A stretch of DNA of 64,000 nt from Mycolicibacterium rhodesiae JS60. Lineage in GTDB: Bacteria > Actinomycetota > Actinomycetes > Mycobacteriales > Mycobacteriaceae. The stretch is from positions 1,612,001 to 1,676,000 of the forward strand of contig AGIQ01000001.1 of the NCBI GenBank assembly GCA_000230935.2, in the 5' to 3' direction. The notes beneath the pieces are model-generated. The model made no database searches, had not been told where the DNA came from, and saw only the letters and a list, made by a program, of their open reading frames with translations. This document shows, one piece after another, positions 17,615 to 26,734 of the stretch (positions are counted from its first letter, which is position 1; every line of letters starts with the position of its first letter). A program made the translations under genes and the position numbers.

Positions 17615-18781
17615 GTGGAGCGGACGCTCTTTGATGATGAACATCACCAGTTCCGTGCAATGGCACGCGACTTCCTCCGCACCCACTGCACACCCAACAT
17701 CGAACGGTGGGAGCACGAGGGGCTTGTGGACCGTGATATCTGGCTACAAGCCGGCGCTCTCGGACTACTCGGGTGGGAGGCGCCGGCACAGTTCGGCGGG
17801 CTAGGTATCAGCGACTATCGCTATAACGCCATACTGGCCGAGGAGTGCATCGACGCCGGTTGCGGCAGCCTGGGCAGTGGGATCTGCCTGCACAATGACA
17901 CCCTGGCCCATTATCTGCTTGAGCTGACCAACGATGAGCAGAAGCAGCGGTGGTTGCCCGGCTGGTGCAGCGGGGACCTGGTCACCGCGGTAGCAATGAC
18001 CGAGCCGGCGGCCGGATCGGATCTGCGAGCGATCCGCACGACGGCACGTCGGGATGGTGACCACTACATCGTGAACGGCTCAAAGACATTTATCACCAAT
18101 GGCATAAGCGCGGATCTGGTCGTGACTGCCGTGAAAACCGACCCGGCTGCAGGACACCGAGGCATGAGCCTGCTGGTTCTCGAGCGGGGGATGGAGGGAT
18201 TCCGCCGCGGCCGCAATCTGGACAAGGTCGGGCAAAAATCCCAAGACACCGCTGAGTTGTTCTTCGACGATGTGCGGGTGCCGATTGCGAATCTCCTCGG
18301 TGAAGAGGGGCGAGGTTTCTACTACCTGATGGGTGGACTGCCGCAAGAGCGACTGGGCGTCGCGGTGGCCGCAGTTGCCATGATGCGGCGGGCCATCGAG
18401 CTCACCATCGAACACGTCCGGTCACGAGAAGTATTCGGCGGACGGCTGGGTGCGCTTCAGCACGTACGATTCGAACTCGCCGAGATGCACACGAGTTTGC
18501 AATCCTGCCAGGCGTATCTCGATCATGCGATCGAGCTGCACCTGCGCCACAAACTCACTGCCGAAGATGCCGCTGGGCTCAAGCAATGGACGACCGATCG
18601 CCAATGCGAAGTACTCGACCGGTGCCTGCAACTGCACGGCGGGTACGGCTACATGAACGAATACGAGATCGCACGGTTGTGGCGGGACGGCCGGGTGGCC
18701 CGCATCTACGGGGGAGCCAACGAGGTGTTGAAGGAAGTAGTCGGGCGGGCGCTTCGGCTGGACGCGCCCACCGCGAGCTGA
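17615..18781 (+). CDS. Acyl-CoA dehydrogenase (long-chain/isovaleryl type)
   Basis: 388 residues from a GTG start behind TAGGAG. FAD acyl-CoA dehydrogenase: AVAMTEPAAGSDLRAI (FAD/substrate loop near 125), YIVNGSKTFITNG, and CLQLHGGYGYMNEYEIARLW. The catalytic Glu appears to be in LPQERLGVAV on helix G, as in long-chain and isovaleryl enzymes, because RIYGGANEV has Gly at the medium-chain Glu position. It introduces the alpha-beta double bond in beta-oxidation. The decayed copy at 25455-25725 is closely related. The enoyl-CoA hydratase that follows is the natural next enzyme. Confidence 0.9.
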   Translation: MERTLFDDEHHQFRAMARDFLRTHCTPNIERWEHEGLVDRDIWLQAGALGLLGWEAPAQFGGLGISDYRYNAILAEECIDAGCGSLGSGICLHNDTLAHYLLELTNDEQKQRWLPGWCSGDLVTAVAMTEPAAGSDLRAIRTTARRDGDHYIVNGSKTFITNGISADLVVTAVKTDPAAGHRGMSLLVLERGMEGFRRGRNLDKVGQKSQDTAELFFDDVRVPIANLLGEEGRGFYYLMGGLPQERLGVAVAAVAMMRRAIELTIEHVRSREVFGGRLGALQHVRFELAEMHTSLQSCQAYLDHAIELHLRHKLTAEDAAGLKQWTTDRQCEVLDRCLQLHGGYGYMNEYEIARLWRDGRVARIYGGANEVLKEVVGRALRLDAPTAS

Positions 18782-18838
18782 CACCGTCGGGTAACGCGCC
18801 ACTAGACCAGGCCATCCACCGGAAAGGAATCCAATTCT

Positions 18839-19603
18839 ATGACCGAGCCAGTCCGCGTGGAATGCCAACGTGCGACGATGACGATCGTCATCGATCGGCC
18901 CGACGCGCGCAATGCGGTGGACGCATCAGTAGCAACGGGGATCGCAGCTGCCATCGATGAATTGGAGGCTCGGCAAGATCTCGCTGTCGCCGTGTTGACT
19001 GGCGCAGGCGGAACATTCTGCGCCGGTATGGATCTCAAAGCCTTCGTGCGTGGCGAATCGGCTTCGATCTCCGGAAGGGGGTTCGCCGGCCTCACCGAGA
19101 GCCCACCGACAAAGCCGCTCATTGCCGCAGTGGAAGGCTGGGCCCTTGCCGGCGGATGCGAACTAGCGCTCGCCGCTGACATCGTGGTTGCTGCCACGAA
19201 TGCGTCGTTCGGGCTGCCCGAAGTTAAGCGTGGGCTGGTTGCCGCTGGCGGCGGACTGCTGCGACTGCCGAAGGCGTTGCCCTATTCGCGGGCGATGCTC
19301 ATAGCGCTGACCGGTGAACCGATCTCTGCCGTCGACGCGTACAGCCACGGTTTGGTGACACTTCTGGCCGAGCCTGGCGAGGCGCTGGTGATAGCGCAGG
19401 ACATCGCGCAGCGCATCGCGCAGAACGGACCGCTGGCAGTGCGCGCCACCAAACGCATCATTGCCGAGCAAACCGCCTGGAACGACATTGACGCATTCCA
19501 ACGCCAACGCGCCATCACCGTACCGGTGATGACCTCCGCCGACGCCAAAGAGGGTGCCACGGCCTTCGCCGAGAAACGCAGCCCGCAGTGGCTCGGACGA
19601 TGA
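18839..19603 (+). CDS. Enoyl-CoA hydratase
   Basis: 254 residues from the ATG at 18839 (GGAAAGGA upstream). Crotonase fold with oxyanion loop GGTFCAGMDLKAF and both hydratase glutamates apparently present: LAGGCELALAAD (about 107) and FGLPEVKRGLVAAGGG (about 127). The C-terminus SADAKEGATAFAEKRSPQW is typical. It hydrates the 2-enoyl-CoA made by the dehydrogenase encoded 58 bases upstream, so the two probably form an operon. Confidence 0.9.
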   Translation: MTEPVRVECQRATMTIVIDRPDARNAVDASVATGIAAAIDELEARQDLAVAVLTGAGGTFCAGMDLKAFVRGESASISGRGFAGLTESPPTKPLIAAVEGWALAGGCELALAADIVVAATNASFGLPEVKRGLVAAGGGLLRLPKALPYSRAMLIALTGEPISAVDAYSHGLVTLLAEPGEALVIAQDIAQRIAQNGPLAVRATKRIIAEQTAWNDIDAFQRQRAITVPVMTSADAKEGATAFAEKRSPQWLGR

Positions 19604-19712
19604 CTCGATGCGGTAGCGCAAAAGGCGATGTGCACCAAGAGGTTGCGGCATAGGTTCTCCGCCTCTGGTTGTCGTTGTCAGAGATCAACGCCATTATCTT
19701 GACACCGTCAAG

Positions 19713-19731
19713 TATCTCCATACCTTAGATT
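19713..19731. promoter_or_regulatory. Degenerate 19-bp operator
   Basis: TATCTCCATACCTTAGATT: the right half matches the recurring operator in seven of eight positions, the left half in five. It lies 28 bases upstream of the membrane-protein gene at 19759. Confidence 0.5.
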
Positions 19732-19758
19732 AAGCGGCTTTGGTCGAAGGGTCACGTG

Positions 19759-20499
19759 ATGAGTTACCGATCTCAGCTTCTCTGCATTTGGTGTGGGCCG
19801 GTGATGGCGTTGGGGTTCTTTGTCGGTCTGGCGCCGCTTGCGGGGTTCATCCCGCCGCCGTCTCCGACCGAGAGTGCTCAGCAGATCGCGGAGATGTTCG
19901 CCGCTGATCCGACGAAGATCCGGATCGGCCTGTTCGTCGCCATGTTGTCCACCGGCATGCTCTGCCCCTTCTACGCCGCCATCGCCGTGCAGATGAAGCG
20001 CGTGGAGGGCGGCTCGAGACCCTTGACATACGCGCAGATGATCGCCGGTGCGGTGACAGTGGTCGCGATCATCCTTCCGTTGATGATCTGGCAGGCCGCC
20101 GCCTTCCGGCCGGAGCGCGATCCTGCGAGCACTCAGCTGCTCAACGATGTCGCGTGGATCATGTTCGTCGCAACCACCGCCACTGTGATCATTCAGAACA
20201 TCGTGATCGGAGCGGCTGTGCTGCAGGATAAGCGGGTGGTCCCGATCCTGCCGCGTTGGTTCGGCTACCTGAACTTCTGGGTGGCGTTGGGAGTCATGCC
20301 GGCTACCCCTGCCCCGATTTTCAAGACGGGGCCCCTCGCTTGGAACGGCATCTTGGCCTGGTGGATGGGCGTCATCTCGTTTTTCATCTTCGTCCTGAGC
20401 GCAACCATCGTCCTACACCGCTCCGTCCGGACTCAACGCGCTGAAGAGCCGGCTGAACGCTCGGTGGGCAGCATCGCGGCGAGAGGCACGATCGACTGA
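19759..20499 (+). CDS. Membrane protein of the paralogous family (copy 2)
   Basis: 246 residues; a GTG at 19756 is an alternative start, both behind GAAGG. About six membrane helices. Family marks: FIPPPSPTESAQQIAEMF, QMKRVEGGSRPLTYAQM, WQAAAFRPERDPASTQLLND, VPILPRWFGYLNFWVALGV, FKTGPLAWNGILAWW. The central loop between helices 3 and 4 with Arg-Pro-Glu-Arg-Asp is the most conserved part across copies. Function unknown. It follows an acyl-CoA dehydrogenase/hydratase pair in the same direction but has its own operator. Confidence 0.75.
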   Translation: MSYRSQLLCIWCGPVMALGFFVGLAPLAGFIPPPSPTESAQQIAEMFAADPTKIRIGLFVAMLSTGMLCPFYAAIAVQMKRVEGGSRPLTYAQMIAGAVTVVAIILPLMIWQAAAFRPERDPASTQLLNDVAWIMFVATTATVIIQNIVIGAAVLQDKRVVPILPRWFGYLNFWVALGVMPATPAPIFKTGPLAWNGILAWWMGVISFFIFVLSATIVLHRSVRTQRAEEPAERSVGSIAARGTID

Positions 20500-20628
20500 T
20501 CGGTACCGACCATGGACGAGCCAGGACGCCGTAGCGGTGGTTATCACGAGGCGCCCGTGCCGCGGTAGCGCAGAAGGCGATGTGCACCAAGAGGTTGCGG
20601 CGCCTCATCACGCTGTCAGCTGATGCAG

Positions 20629-21081
20629 CTACCGGGAGCGATCGCTGCCGGTGTGATCCGGTCGGCGTAGTGAAAACCCGAGCAACAGATGAGCCAGCAG
20701 GCGCTGCTCGACAACCGAGCTCACCAATGCCGACACCACCGCGCGGCGGGCGCCCAATCGCTCTATCGTCAGTTCGACGTCCACCTCGCCGACGCGCCCT
20801 CCGTGCAGGAGCTGCACGCCCATGTCGGTGGTGTAAGCGTCGCTTCCCGCCGGCAGGTGGGCGATTAGGAGCAACCAAGCCAGTCCGTCAGCCAAAATGA
20901 TCGGCGTCGGCCCGGGAATTGTTCCCCCGGGCCGTGTATGGCGGTCGGGACACGCGCGAGCGCGTAATCGGCCGTCGCGGCATTCGCGCAGTTGGGCTGG
21001 GTAGCCCAGGCCGTTTGTTGCGGCTACGCCTTCGTCGTAGCGTCGTTGCAACACCGTCAGATCAACATCGGTGGACGGCAC
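20629..21081 (-). CDS. Hotdog-fold thioesterase-like protein
   Basis: 150 residues from a GTG three bases after the stop of the upstream dehydrogenase gene, so coupling is likely. The middle fits a PaaI/4HBT hotdog domain: a helix starting ILADGLAWLLLIAHL followed by strands TTDMGVQLLHGGRVGEVDVE and AVVSALVSS. Such enzymes hydrolyse acyl-CoAs or, in related dehydratases, handle enoyl-CoAs. The first 40 residues are Arg-rich and not recognisable. It is the third gene of a P450, dehydrogenase, thioesterase operon. Confidence 0.65.
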   Translation of the reverse strand: MPSTDVDLTVLQRRYDEGVAATNGLGYPAQLRECRDGRLRARACPDRHTRPGGTIPGPTPIILADGLAWLLLIAHLPAGSDAYTTDMGVQLLHGGRVGEVDVELTIERLGARRAVVSALVSSVVEQRLLAHLLLGFSLRRPDHTGSDRSR

Positions 21082-21084
21082 AGG

Positions 21085-22236
21085 TCACAGCCCCAGCGTT
21101 TTGCTGACGATGGAGCGCAGCACTTCGCTTGTGCCGCCCAGAATGCGGTTGACCCTGGCGTCGGCATAGAGACGTGCGATGGGGTATTCCATGATGTAGC
21201 CGTAGCCGCCGTGTAGTTGTAGGCATCGATCGACCACGCGGGCTTGGACTTCGGTGCAGAATAGTTTGATTCGCGCCGCATCAGGGCCGCTGAGCTCACC
21301 CTCGACGATCTCGTGGATACCGCGATCGACCATCGCCTGGGCGGCTTCGATCTCGGTGTCCATGGACGCCAATTCAAATTTTGTGTTCTGCATGGCGGCG
21401 ACGGTGGTGCCGAAGATGTTGCGGCTCTTGACATAGTCGACGGTCAACGCCATTGCTGCCCGGCATTGGGCTACTGCGCCGACGGCGATCGCCAGGCGTT
21501 CTTGGGCGAGGTTGTGCCCGAGGTATTTGAATGCTTCGCCTTCTTCTGCCAACCGGTTGGCAACGGGTACTCGTGCGTTGTCGAAGGACAGCTCAACGGT
21601 GTCTTGGACTTTGAGGCCCAGCTTGTTGAGGCGTCGGCCTTTGGTGAAGCCTGCGGTTTCGGCTTCGACTGCGATCAGGCTGAGTCCGGTGCGACGGTCA
21701 CCGTTGAGTGGTTCGGCGGTGCGCGCGAGGACCACAACGAGATCGGCGAGTTCGCCCCCTGTGATGAAGGTTTTCGCGCCGTTGATGATGTAGTGGTCGC
21801 CGTCGCGCACGGCCGTTGTCTTGACTCCGGCGAGATCAGATCCTGTGCCTGGTTCGGTCATCGCGATTGCCAAGAACAGGTCACCGCTGGCTAATCCGGG
21901 AAACCAGCGCTGGCGCTGCTCGTGGTTGGCGTAGGCCAACAGATACGGCATCACGATGTCGAGGTGTGTGCGCAGGGTGCCCAGTGTGACATTTGCTCGT
22001 GCTGCTTCTTCGTGCACGACCACGTTATAGCGGTAATCGTTGAGGCCGGCGCCGCCGTATTCTTCTGGTATTGACACGCCCATCACGCCGATATCGCCCA
22101 ACCGGCGGTACAGCTGTCGCGGTACTACGCCGTCGTCGTTCCACTGATCGTGAAACGGTACGACCTCGCGGGTGATGAAATCGCGGACAAGGGTCCGGAA
22201 GTCGTCGTGGTCCTGCTCGAATAGCAGACGCCTCAC
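21085..22236 (-). CDS. Acyl-CoA dehydrogenase (long-chain/isovaleryl type)
   Basis: 383 residues from a GTG behind AGGAGC. Motifs: AIAMTEPGTGSDLAGV, YIINGAKTFITGG, QARVVDRCLQLHGGYGYIME and RILGGTSEVLRSIVSK. The base is probably the Glu in LAQERLAIAVGAV on helix G; the medium-chain Glu position is Gly. It desaturates an acyl-CoA for beta-oxidation. It lies between a P450 and a thioesterase-like gene on the same strand, in an operon whose promoter has the 19-bp operator. Confidence 0.9.
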   Translation of the reverse strand: MRRLLFEQDHDDFRTLVRDFITREVVPFHDQWNDDGVVPRQLYRRLGDIGVMGVSIPEEYGGAGLNDYRYNVVVHEEAARANVTLGTLRTHLDIVMPYLLAYANHEQRQRWFPGLASGDLFLAIAMTEPGTGSDLAGVKTTAVRDGDHYIINGAKTFITGGELADLVVVLARTAEPLNGDRRTGLSLIAVEAETAGFTKGRRLNKLGLKVQDTVELSFDNARVPVANRLAEEGEAFKYLGHNLAQERLAIAVGAVAQCRAAMALTVDYVKSRNIFGTTVAAMQNTKFELASMDTEIEAAQAMVDRGIHEIVEGELSGPDAARIKLFCTEVQARVVDRCLQLHGGYGYIMEYPIARLYADARVNRILGGTSEVLRSIVSKTLGL

Positions 22237-22268
22237 GTGATTTCGCTCCTAGTTGCTTGGTGTCTACG

Positions 22269-23507
22269 TCAGGCCGGGGTCAAGGTGACGGGCAGATCGT
22301 AGACACCACGCGAGAAGGCGTCGCGGATGTAGGAAATCTCCCCGGCGGGCTGGATGTCTTTGGTGCGTTGAAGTAGTTCCTCGAAGAGGATCTTCATTTC
22401 CATGTTGGCGACGTGTTTGCCCAGGCACTGGTGTGGTCCTCGGCCGTAGCCGACGTGGGGGTTCTTCTCCCGAGTTAGGTCGAAGGTGTTGGGATTGTCG
22501 AATGCTCGGTCGTCGAAGTTGCCGGCGGCGAACAGCATGATCACCAGATCGCCTTCTTTGATCTGCTTGCCGTGCAGTTCGTGGTCGCGGGTTGCGGTGC
22601 GCGCCATGTGCGTGAACGGGGAAGCGATGCGCACGATTTCCTGAATGGCGGTCGCCGGGATGTCGTGGGCGTGGGCGCGCATGAATGCCATCTGATCTGG
22701 CTGGCGCATGAGCTCGTGAATCCCATGTGACAACGCCGCACGGGTACTCTCGGCGGCGCCGCCGGCGAGCATAATGACGTTGCCTTGCAACTCATCTTGG
22801 CTCACCAGCCCGTCTTCTGCTTCGACCAGCTTGCTGACCAGGTCAACCCCAGGCTCGCGGCGGCGCAGTTCGGCCAATTCGAGAGCGTATTCGAGCATCT
22901 TGACGCCGGAGATCATCGCATGCTCAAACGACGGCGTGATCCGGGTGTCCAACGGCGCGGCGATGCTGTCGATCCATTCGAATACTTTCGGCCGGTCCTC
23001 CCGGGGCACGCCCAGCACATCACCGAGGGCTTCGACCGGCATGGCGTGCGCGATGTCGCTGACGAAGTTCACTGTGCCCTTCTCCAGGGCAGCATCGACG
23101 ATATCGGCCGCGTATTCACGGAAACGCTGCTCGAGCTTATTGACCCCGTTGGGAGTCAGCGGTCGGGTCATCAGACCCCGTTGGCTGCGATGCTTACGGC
23201 CGTCCATGGTCAACAGCGCCTGTTTGCCGCCGATCGTTGGATCGATCGGACTGTAGCGCCAGATGTTGTTGGGCCCTCGGTCGGCTGCATAGAGCTCGGG
23301 GTCACGGTCAACGGCCCAGATGTCTTCCAACCGGGTGACCACCCAGGCTCGCTCAATGAGAATTGGATGATCAAGCACTTCCAGGTGGCACGGATCGTGA
23401 TCGCGCAGATACGCGTATTGGTCCAATGGCAACCCGAACGTCGATGGGTCGCCATTGGCGTAGGTATCGGCGTCCAGGACGCCAATGTCAGGGACTGTAC
23501 CTGTCAT
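22269..23507 (-). CDS. Cytochrome P450 with atypical I-helix
   Basis: 412 residues, full bacterial class-I P450 length. Heme-binding loop VGYGRGPHQCLGKHVANME near residue 350 with Cys ligand; K-helix EIVR (ExxR). The I-helix reads AGGAAESTRAALSH, so the usual Asp/Glu-Thr pair is Glu-Ser, as in some unusual P450s. It needs a ferredoxin; the 27.4 kb ferredoxin is a candidate. It heads an operon with a dehydrogenase and thioesterase, suggesting hydroxylation of a side chain that is later shortened. The operator lies 84 bases upstream. Confidence 0.88.
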   Translation of the reverse strand: MTGTVPDIGVLDADTYANGDPSTFGLPLDQYAYLRDHDPCHLEVLDHPILIERAWVVTRLEDIWAVDRDPELYAADRGPNNIWRYSPIDPTIGGKQALLTMDGRKHRSQRGLMTRPLTPNGVNKLEQRFREYAADIVDAALEKGTVNFVSDIAHAMPVEALGDVLGVPREDRPKVFEWIDSIAAPLDTRITPSFEHAMISGVKMLEYALELAELRRREPGVDLVSKLVEAEDGLVSQDELQGNVIMLAGGAAESTRAALSHGIHELMRQPDQMAFMRAHAHDIPATAIQEIVRIASPFTHMARTATRDHELHGKQIKEGDLVIMLFAAGNFDDRAFDNPNTFDLTREKNPHVGYGRGPHQCLGKHVANMEMKILFEELLQRTKDIQPAGEISYIRDAFSRGVYDLPVTLTPA

Positions 23508-23591
23508 TCGTTGTCTTCCTTAATGCAGTCTGTCTAGATCGAAAGCCTGGCCCGACACCAACACCCGACTCATTCGTACCTCGATGGAGAA

Positions 23592-23610
23592 TATCTACGA
23601 TGAGTAGATT
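23592..23610. promoter_or_regulatory. 19-bp operator between P450 and TetR copy 1
   Basis: TATCTACGATGAGTAGATT: left half seven of eight, right half seven of eight to the recurring pattern. It lies in the divergent promoter of the P450 operon and the TetR gene. A further half-site, GCGTAGATA, runs into the TetR ATG at 23692, which suggests autoregulation. Confidence 0.75.
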
Positions 23611-23691
23611 CTATCGAGGTGTGCGTGCGCCCACAAGTCCCCGGCCGGAGCCAACCCTCGGGAACCGGCTCTTGAGCTAGACTGCGTAGAT

Positions 23692-24333
23692 ATGCCTCGC
23701 CCTAAAAAGTCGCTGCTGTCGATGCAGAAGATTCTGGATACCGCTCTGGAAGTGATCGACGAAGTCGGGATCGATAAGTTCAGCGTTCACCGGGTGGCGC
23801 GCGAGCTCGGCGTGCAGGGGCCATCGATCTACTACTACTTCGCCGATCGTGAGGTCCTTATCGCGTCGGTGTGTCTTCGCCTACTGCAAGAAGTCCATGT
23901 TCCGCGGCGTCGCCCCGGCGATTGGGGAGCCCGTTTGATCCAAGACGCCTTGCTGTATTACCGCGCGCTGCGTGAGCATCCGAACCTCGCGACCGCGTTG
24001 CTGGTCGAACGAAAGACACGTGCCGGGGCGGCGGCTCGGTTCGAGGATGCGTTAGCGCAACTCTCGGCAGTCGGCATCTCACCTACCGAAGGCCTCGCAC
24101 TCATCGATGTGCTCGAGGGGATCGCTTTGAGCTGGATCACCTTCCAGCACGCAGCGTCGGTCGCGATTGACCGGACTTCCTTCCCTACGCTGGCGATGGC
24201 GGTGCAGCGCGAGAAGTTTGACGAGGCCAGCCTCAAACGCATCATCACCGCGCTGATCGACGGGGTGCGGTTACAGCATGAGAACCGATCCGCATCACAG
24301 CCAGCTGAGTCCAAGCCGCGCGCTACTGCCTGA
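23692..24333 (+). CDS. TetR-family regulator, copy 1 (candidate master regulator)
   Basis: 213 residues. The helix-turn-helix is at about 25-60 (FSVHRVARELGVQGPSIYYY), followed by FADREVLIASV. The C-terminal ligand-binding domain is a generic TetR type with many Ala/Leu helices. I count 11 differences from the copy at 44814. Both have the same upstream block with a 19-bp operator and a half-site overlapping the ATG. A third, truncated copy is at 27141-27192. Because the operator recurs beside most gene groups here and beside all three copies, this protein is the best candidate to bind it. The ligand is unknown, probably a CoA thioester or lipid. Confidence 0.88.
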   Translation: MPRPKKSLLSMQKILDTALEVIDEVGIDKFSVHRVARELGVQGPSIYYYFADREVLIASVCLRLLQEVHVPRRRPGDWGARLIQDALLYYRALREHPNLATALLVERKTRAGAAARFEDALAQLSAVGISPTEGLALIDVLEGIALSWITFQHAASVAIDRTSFPTLAMAVQREKFDEASLKRIITALIDGVRLQHENRSASQPAESKPRATA

Positions 24334-24485
24334 GGTGCTCATCGCACGCCGCAACACGACCCTGCGCTACGTACCTCTTCGGCTCAGTGCGAACGACTCT
24401 TCCCTCGAAGGAAGATGTGAGTCAAACCCGGGGACGTTCACCAACCGCCGAGGTGCGAGCCGTGGCGATTCAGCAGATTTCGATT

Positions 24486-24504
24486 AATCTCTAGATAGTA
24501 GTTA
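24486..24504. promoter_or_regulatory. Weak 19-bp operator-like site
   Basis: AATCTCTAGATAGTAGTTA: keeps AATCT and GTAG at correct spacing but is otherwise degenerate. It lies about 115 bases upstream of the hydrolase gene. Confidence 0.35.
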
Positions 24505-24617
24505 ATTCTGCTGGCGGCGTGCGCACCCGCGACGCGGCCGTTGGCCCGATAGCACATACCGTGGGCATGCAGCTGAAAGCTCGTGCAGCACAGCGGCGAT
24601 ATGGACGGAGGGGACGT

Positions 24618-25448
24618 TTGGCCGATCAAGACTCCATGCTGACTGGCGGCAGGGTCGTATCACGCGATAGCACCTCGCTGGGTTACCTGGCGATAGGGCA
24701 CGGTCCGACGGTGCTTTGCATTCATGGCGCGCTTGCCACCGGTATCGACTGGCTGCCGGTTGCGCGCCGACTCGCCACGCAGTACCGGTTCGTCCTAGTG
24801 GATCGGCGCGGCCATGGCTCCAGCGACATCGGAGTCGAGGGCAACAATCTTGACCTCGAGATCGAGGACTTGCGCGCTGTGATCGGGCATGTGGGTCCGG
24901 TGCGCGCAGTGCTGGCGCACTCCTTCGGCGCAGTCTTCATCCTGCATGGGATGCTCAGGGCCGATATCGCAGCACAAATTGGCGCGTTGGTGGTCTACGA
25001 TCCGCCGCTGATGTTGGACCCAGCGGAGGCCCGACACCAGGTGGCCACAGCCGGGGCTCTGGTAGCCGCAGGCGAATACGAACGAGGTGTGACCGAGGCG
25101 GTCAAATTGATGCTCAGTCTCGACGAGCCGGAGCTAAATCAGTTGCGCCGCAACGCTCGTAGCTGGGCCACCACCGTATCAATGGCACCAGCGCTGATGG
25201 TCCAAGCCGCCACGATGGCAGATCTCGGCAGAGTAGTGGCCCCGTTCAAACAGATCGACCACCCCACGCTGCTGGTACACGGAGAATTCAGCCGCGACGT
25301 GTTCGCCGAGTCGATCGACGCGTTAGCCCACGCTATGCCGAACACCTGCCGCATGAAGTTGCAGGGGCAGGGCCACGGTGGCCTGTCCGGAAGTCCGGAC
25401 GTGTTGGCCAGCGCCATCGGAATATTTCTTGCCGACCCGCAAACCTGA
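24618..25448 (+). CDS. Alpha/beta hydrolase
   Basis: 276 residues if the TTG at 24618 is used, chosen because GGAGGGG lies four bases upstream; ATGs at 24567 and 24636 are alternatives. Alpha/beta hydrolase fold: oxyanion HG in LCIHGALATG, DRRGHGSSD, nucleophile elbow LAHSFGAVF (Ser), and catalytic His in LQGQGHGGLSG. No second specificity motif is recognised, so esterase, lactonase or C-C hydrolase are all possible. It follows TetR copy 1 on the same strand but has its own weak operator. Confidence 0.8.
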   Translation: MADQDSMLTGGRVVSRDSTSLGYLAIGHGPTVLCIHGALATGIDWLPVARRLATQYRFVLVDRRGHGSSDIGVEGNNLDLEIEDLRAVIGHVGPVRAVLAHSFGAVFILHGMLRADIAAQIGALVVYDPPLMLDPAEARHQVATAGALVAAGEYERGVTEAVKLMLSLDEPELNQLRRNARSWATTVSMAPALMVQAATMADLGRVVAPFKQIDHPTLLVHGEFSRDVFAESIDALAHAMPNTCRMKLQGQGHGGLSGSPDVLASAIGIFLADPQT

Positions 25449-25454
25449 AGTGGC

Positions 25455-25725
25455 GACGAGCCGACAGGTCGATTCAGCCGGCGATCCGCACTACAGCGAT
25501 CCAAACTACGCGCGCCGGCCGGCGACGCCTACCTCGTCAACGAATCAAAGACGTTCATATTCCAAGGTAAATAACAGCCGATTGGTCGGATGCGCAGTCA
25601 AGACAGATACTGCCGCCGGGCATCGGGGGATGCGACTGCTGGTCCTTGAGTGGGGGATGGGAGGCGTCGCGGTCGCAACCTCGACAAGGTGCGCTAGAAG
25701 TCGAAGGACACCAAACGAAGCCTGC
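25455..25725 (+). pseudogene. Decayed acyl-CoA dehydrogenase fragment
   Basis: This stretch aligns, with frameshifts, to residues of about 125-215 of the dehydrogenase at 17615. Seen are GCGATCCGCAC, then AATCAAAGACGTTCAT (for NESKTF versus NGSKTF), then an open stretch encoding AVKTDTAAGHRGMRLLVLEW (intact copy: AVKTDPAAGHRGMSLLVLER), and finally a match to RGRNLDKV interrupted by a TAG. Both ends of the gene are missing. It shows that the region once held another copy of this enzyme. Confidence 0.75.
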
Positions 25726-25742
25726 GATTTCCTTGCCTCCTA

Positions 25743-25761
25743 TATCTAGGTCAGATAGATT
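25743..25761. promoter_or_regulatory. 19-bp operator after dehydrogenase remnant
   Basis: TATCTAGGTCAGATAGATT: six of eight matches in each half. It lies between the decayed dehydrogenase and the membrane-protein gene at 26007, 246 bases away, so it may belong to a lost promoter. The bases 25762-26006 hold no gene I can recognise. Confidence 0.55.
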
Positions 25762-26006
25762 TTGCGCAATGGCACCCGACCATCGTTTCGGCTTCTGTAG
25801 TCGTTGGTGCGACGACGGCAGGGTTTACCGGGCGTTTCGTCAGATATTCAATACCGCAGCGGGAGAGCTCATTCCACCGTCGGCGGTCGCCTTCCGGTCG
25901 ACTTTTTTGCTGCTCATTGGGGCATCGGCGAAAGTACGTTTGGTCGAGCGAACTCTTCGGCAGCTCTGCGCCGAACCCTGACTTTCATGTTCGATAAGGA
26001 GGCTCG

Positions 26007-26723
26007 ATGAATCGACGCAACCAGCTCATGTCAGTACACGTCATGGGCGTCTTCGTGGTGGTACTCGGTGGTGGGCTTCTCCTAGCCGGGTGGGTTCCCC
26101 CGCCGTCGCCGAACCTGAGTGACTCTGAGATAGCAGCTATTTTTCGCGTCGGGAACGGTGATGTCACTCGGATGGTCTTTGCCGCGTGGTTCTTCTTCGC
26201 GCCCTGCTTCGCCATTCCGATGGTCGCCGTCGCTAACCAGATGCGCCGGATTGAGGGGCCCAGCGCGGCCCTGGCTACCAATGTGTTGCTGATGGCGCCT
26301 GTGGGCGTGCTGGGGCTTCAGATTCCCGCCGCACTTTGGCTGGCTGCTGGCTATCGCCCCGGTCTGTCCGATGCGGCCATCGTCACTATGAACGACATCG
26401 CTTGGTTCTTTATCCTTGGCGCTGTTGGACCGGGCATCGTGCAGATGTTGTCGGTTGTGCTATGCATCCTGCAAGGCGACGGCTCCATTTATCCTCGCTG
26501 GCTCGGCTACACCATTCTGTGGTTGGCACCGTTGGAATTGGCTTCGGCTGTGATCATGTTCTTCAAGACTGGCCCCCTCGCGTGGGACGGTCTGCTCAGC
26601 TTCTGGGTAGTGGCTGCAGGATTCTTCGCCTGGGCCGTGCTGATTTGGATCTTCACCGCCAGGGCAATCAACCGGATGCCCGACGAGACTCCCGCGCAGG
26701 TAACCGCACCACAGTTCCAATAA
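26007..26723 (+). CDS. Membrane protein of the paralogous family (copy 3)
   Basis: 238 residues from the ATG at 26007 with a strong ribosome site (AAGGAGG). Family marks are present but more diverged: WVPPPSPNLSDSEIAAIF, QMRRIEGPSAAL, LAAGYRPGLSDAAIVTMNDIAW, SIYPRWLGYTILWLA, FFKTGPLAWDGLLSFW. About six membrane helices. It stands between a decayed dehydrogenase and an IS21 remnant, so its original neighbours are probably lost. No function assigned. Confidence 0.72.
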   Translation: MNRRNQLMSVHVMGVFVVVLGGGLLLAGWVPPPSPNLSDSEIAAIFRVGNGDVTRMVFAAWFFFAPCFAIPMVAVANQMRRIEGPSAALATNVLLMAPVGVLGLQIPAALWLAAGYRPGLSDAAIVTMNDIAWFFILGAVGPGIVQMLSVVLCILQGDGSIYPRWLGYTILWLAPLELASAVIMFFKTGPLAWDGLLSFWVVAAGFFAWAVLIWIFTARAINRMPDETPAQVTAPQFQ

Positions 26724-26734
26724 TTGTCGAAGGT

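Noticed and set aside
20907..20933. GC-rich hairpin (CGGCCCGGG and its inverse)
   Set aside because: It is inside the coding region of the thioesterase-like gene (around GGTIPGP), so it is more likely codon content than a terminator.
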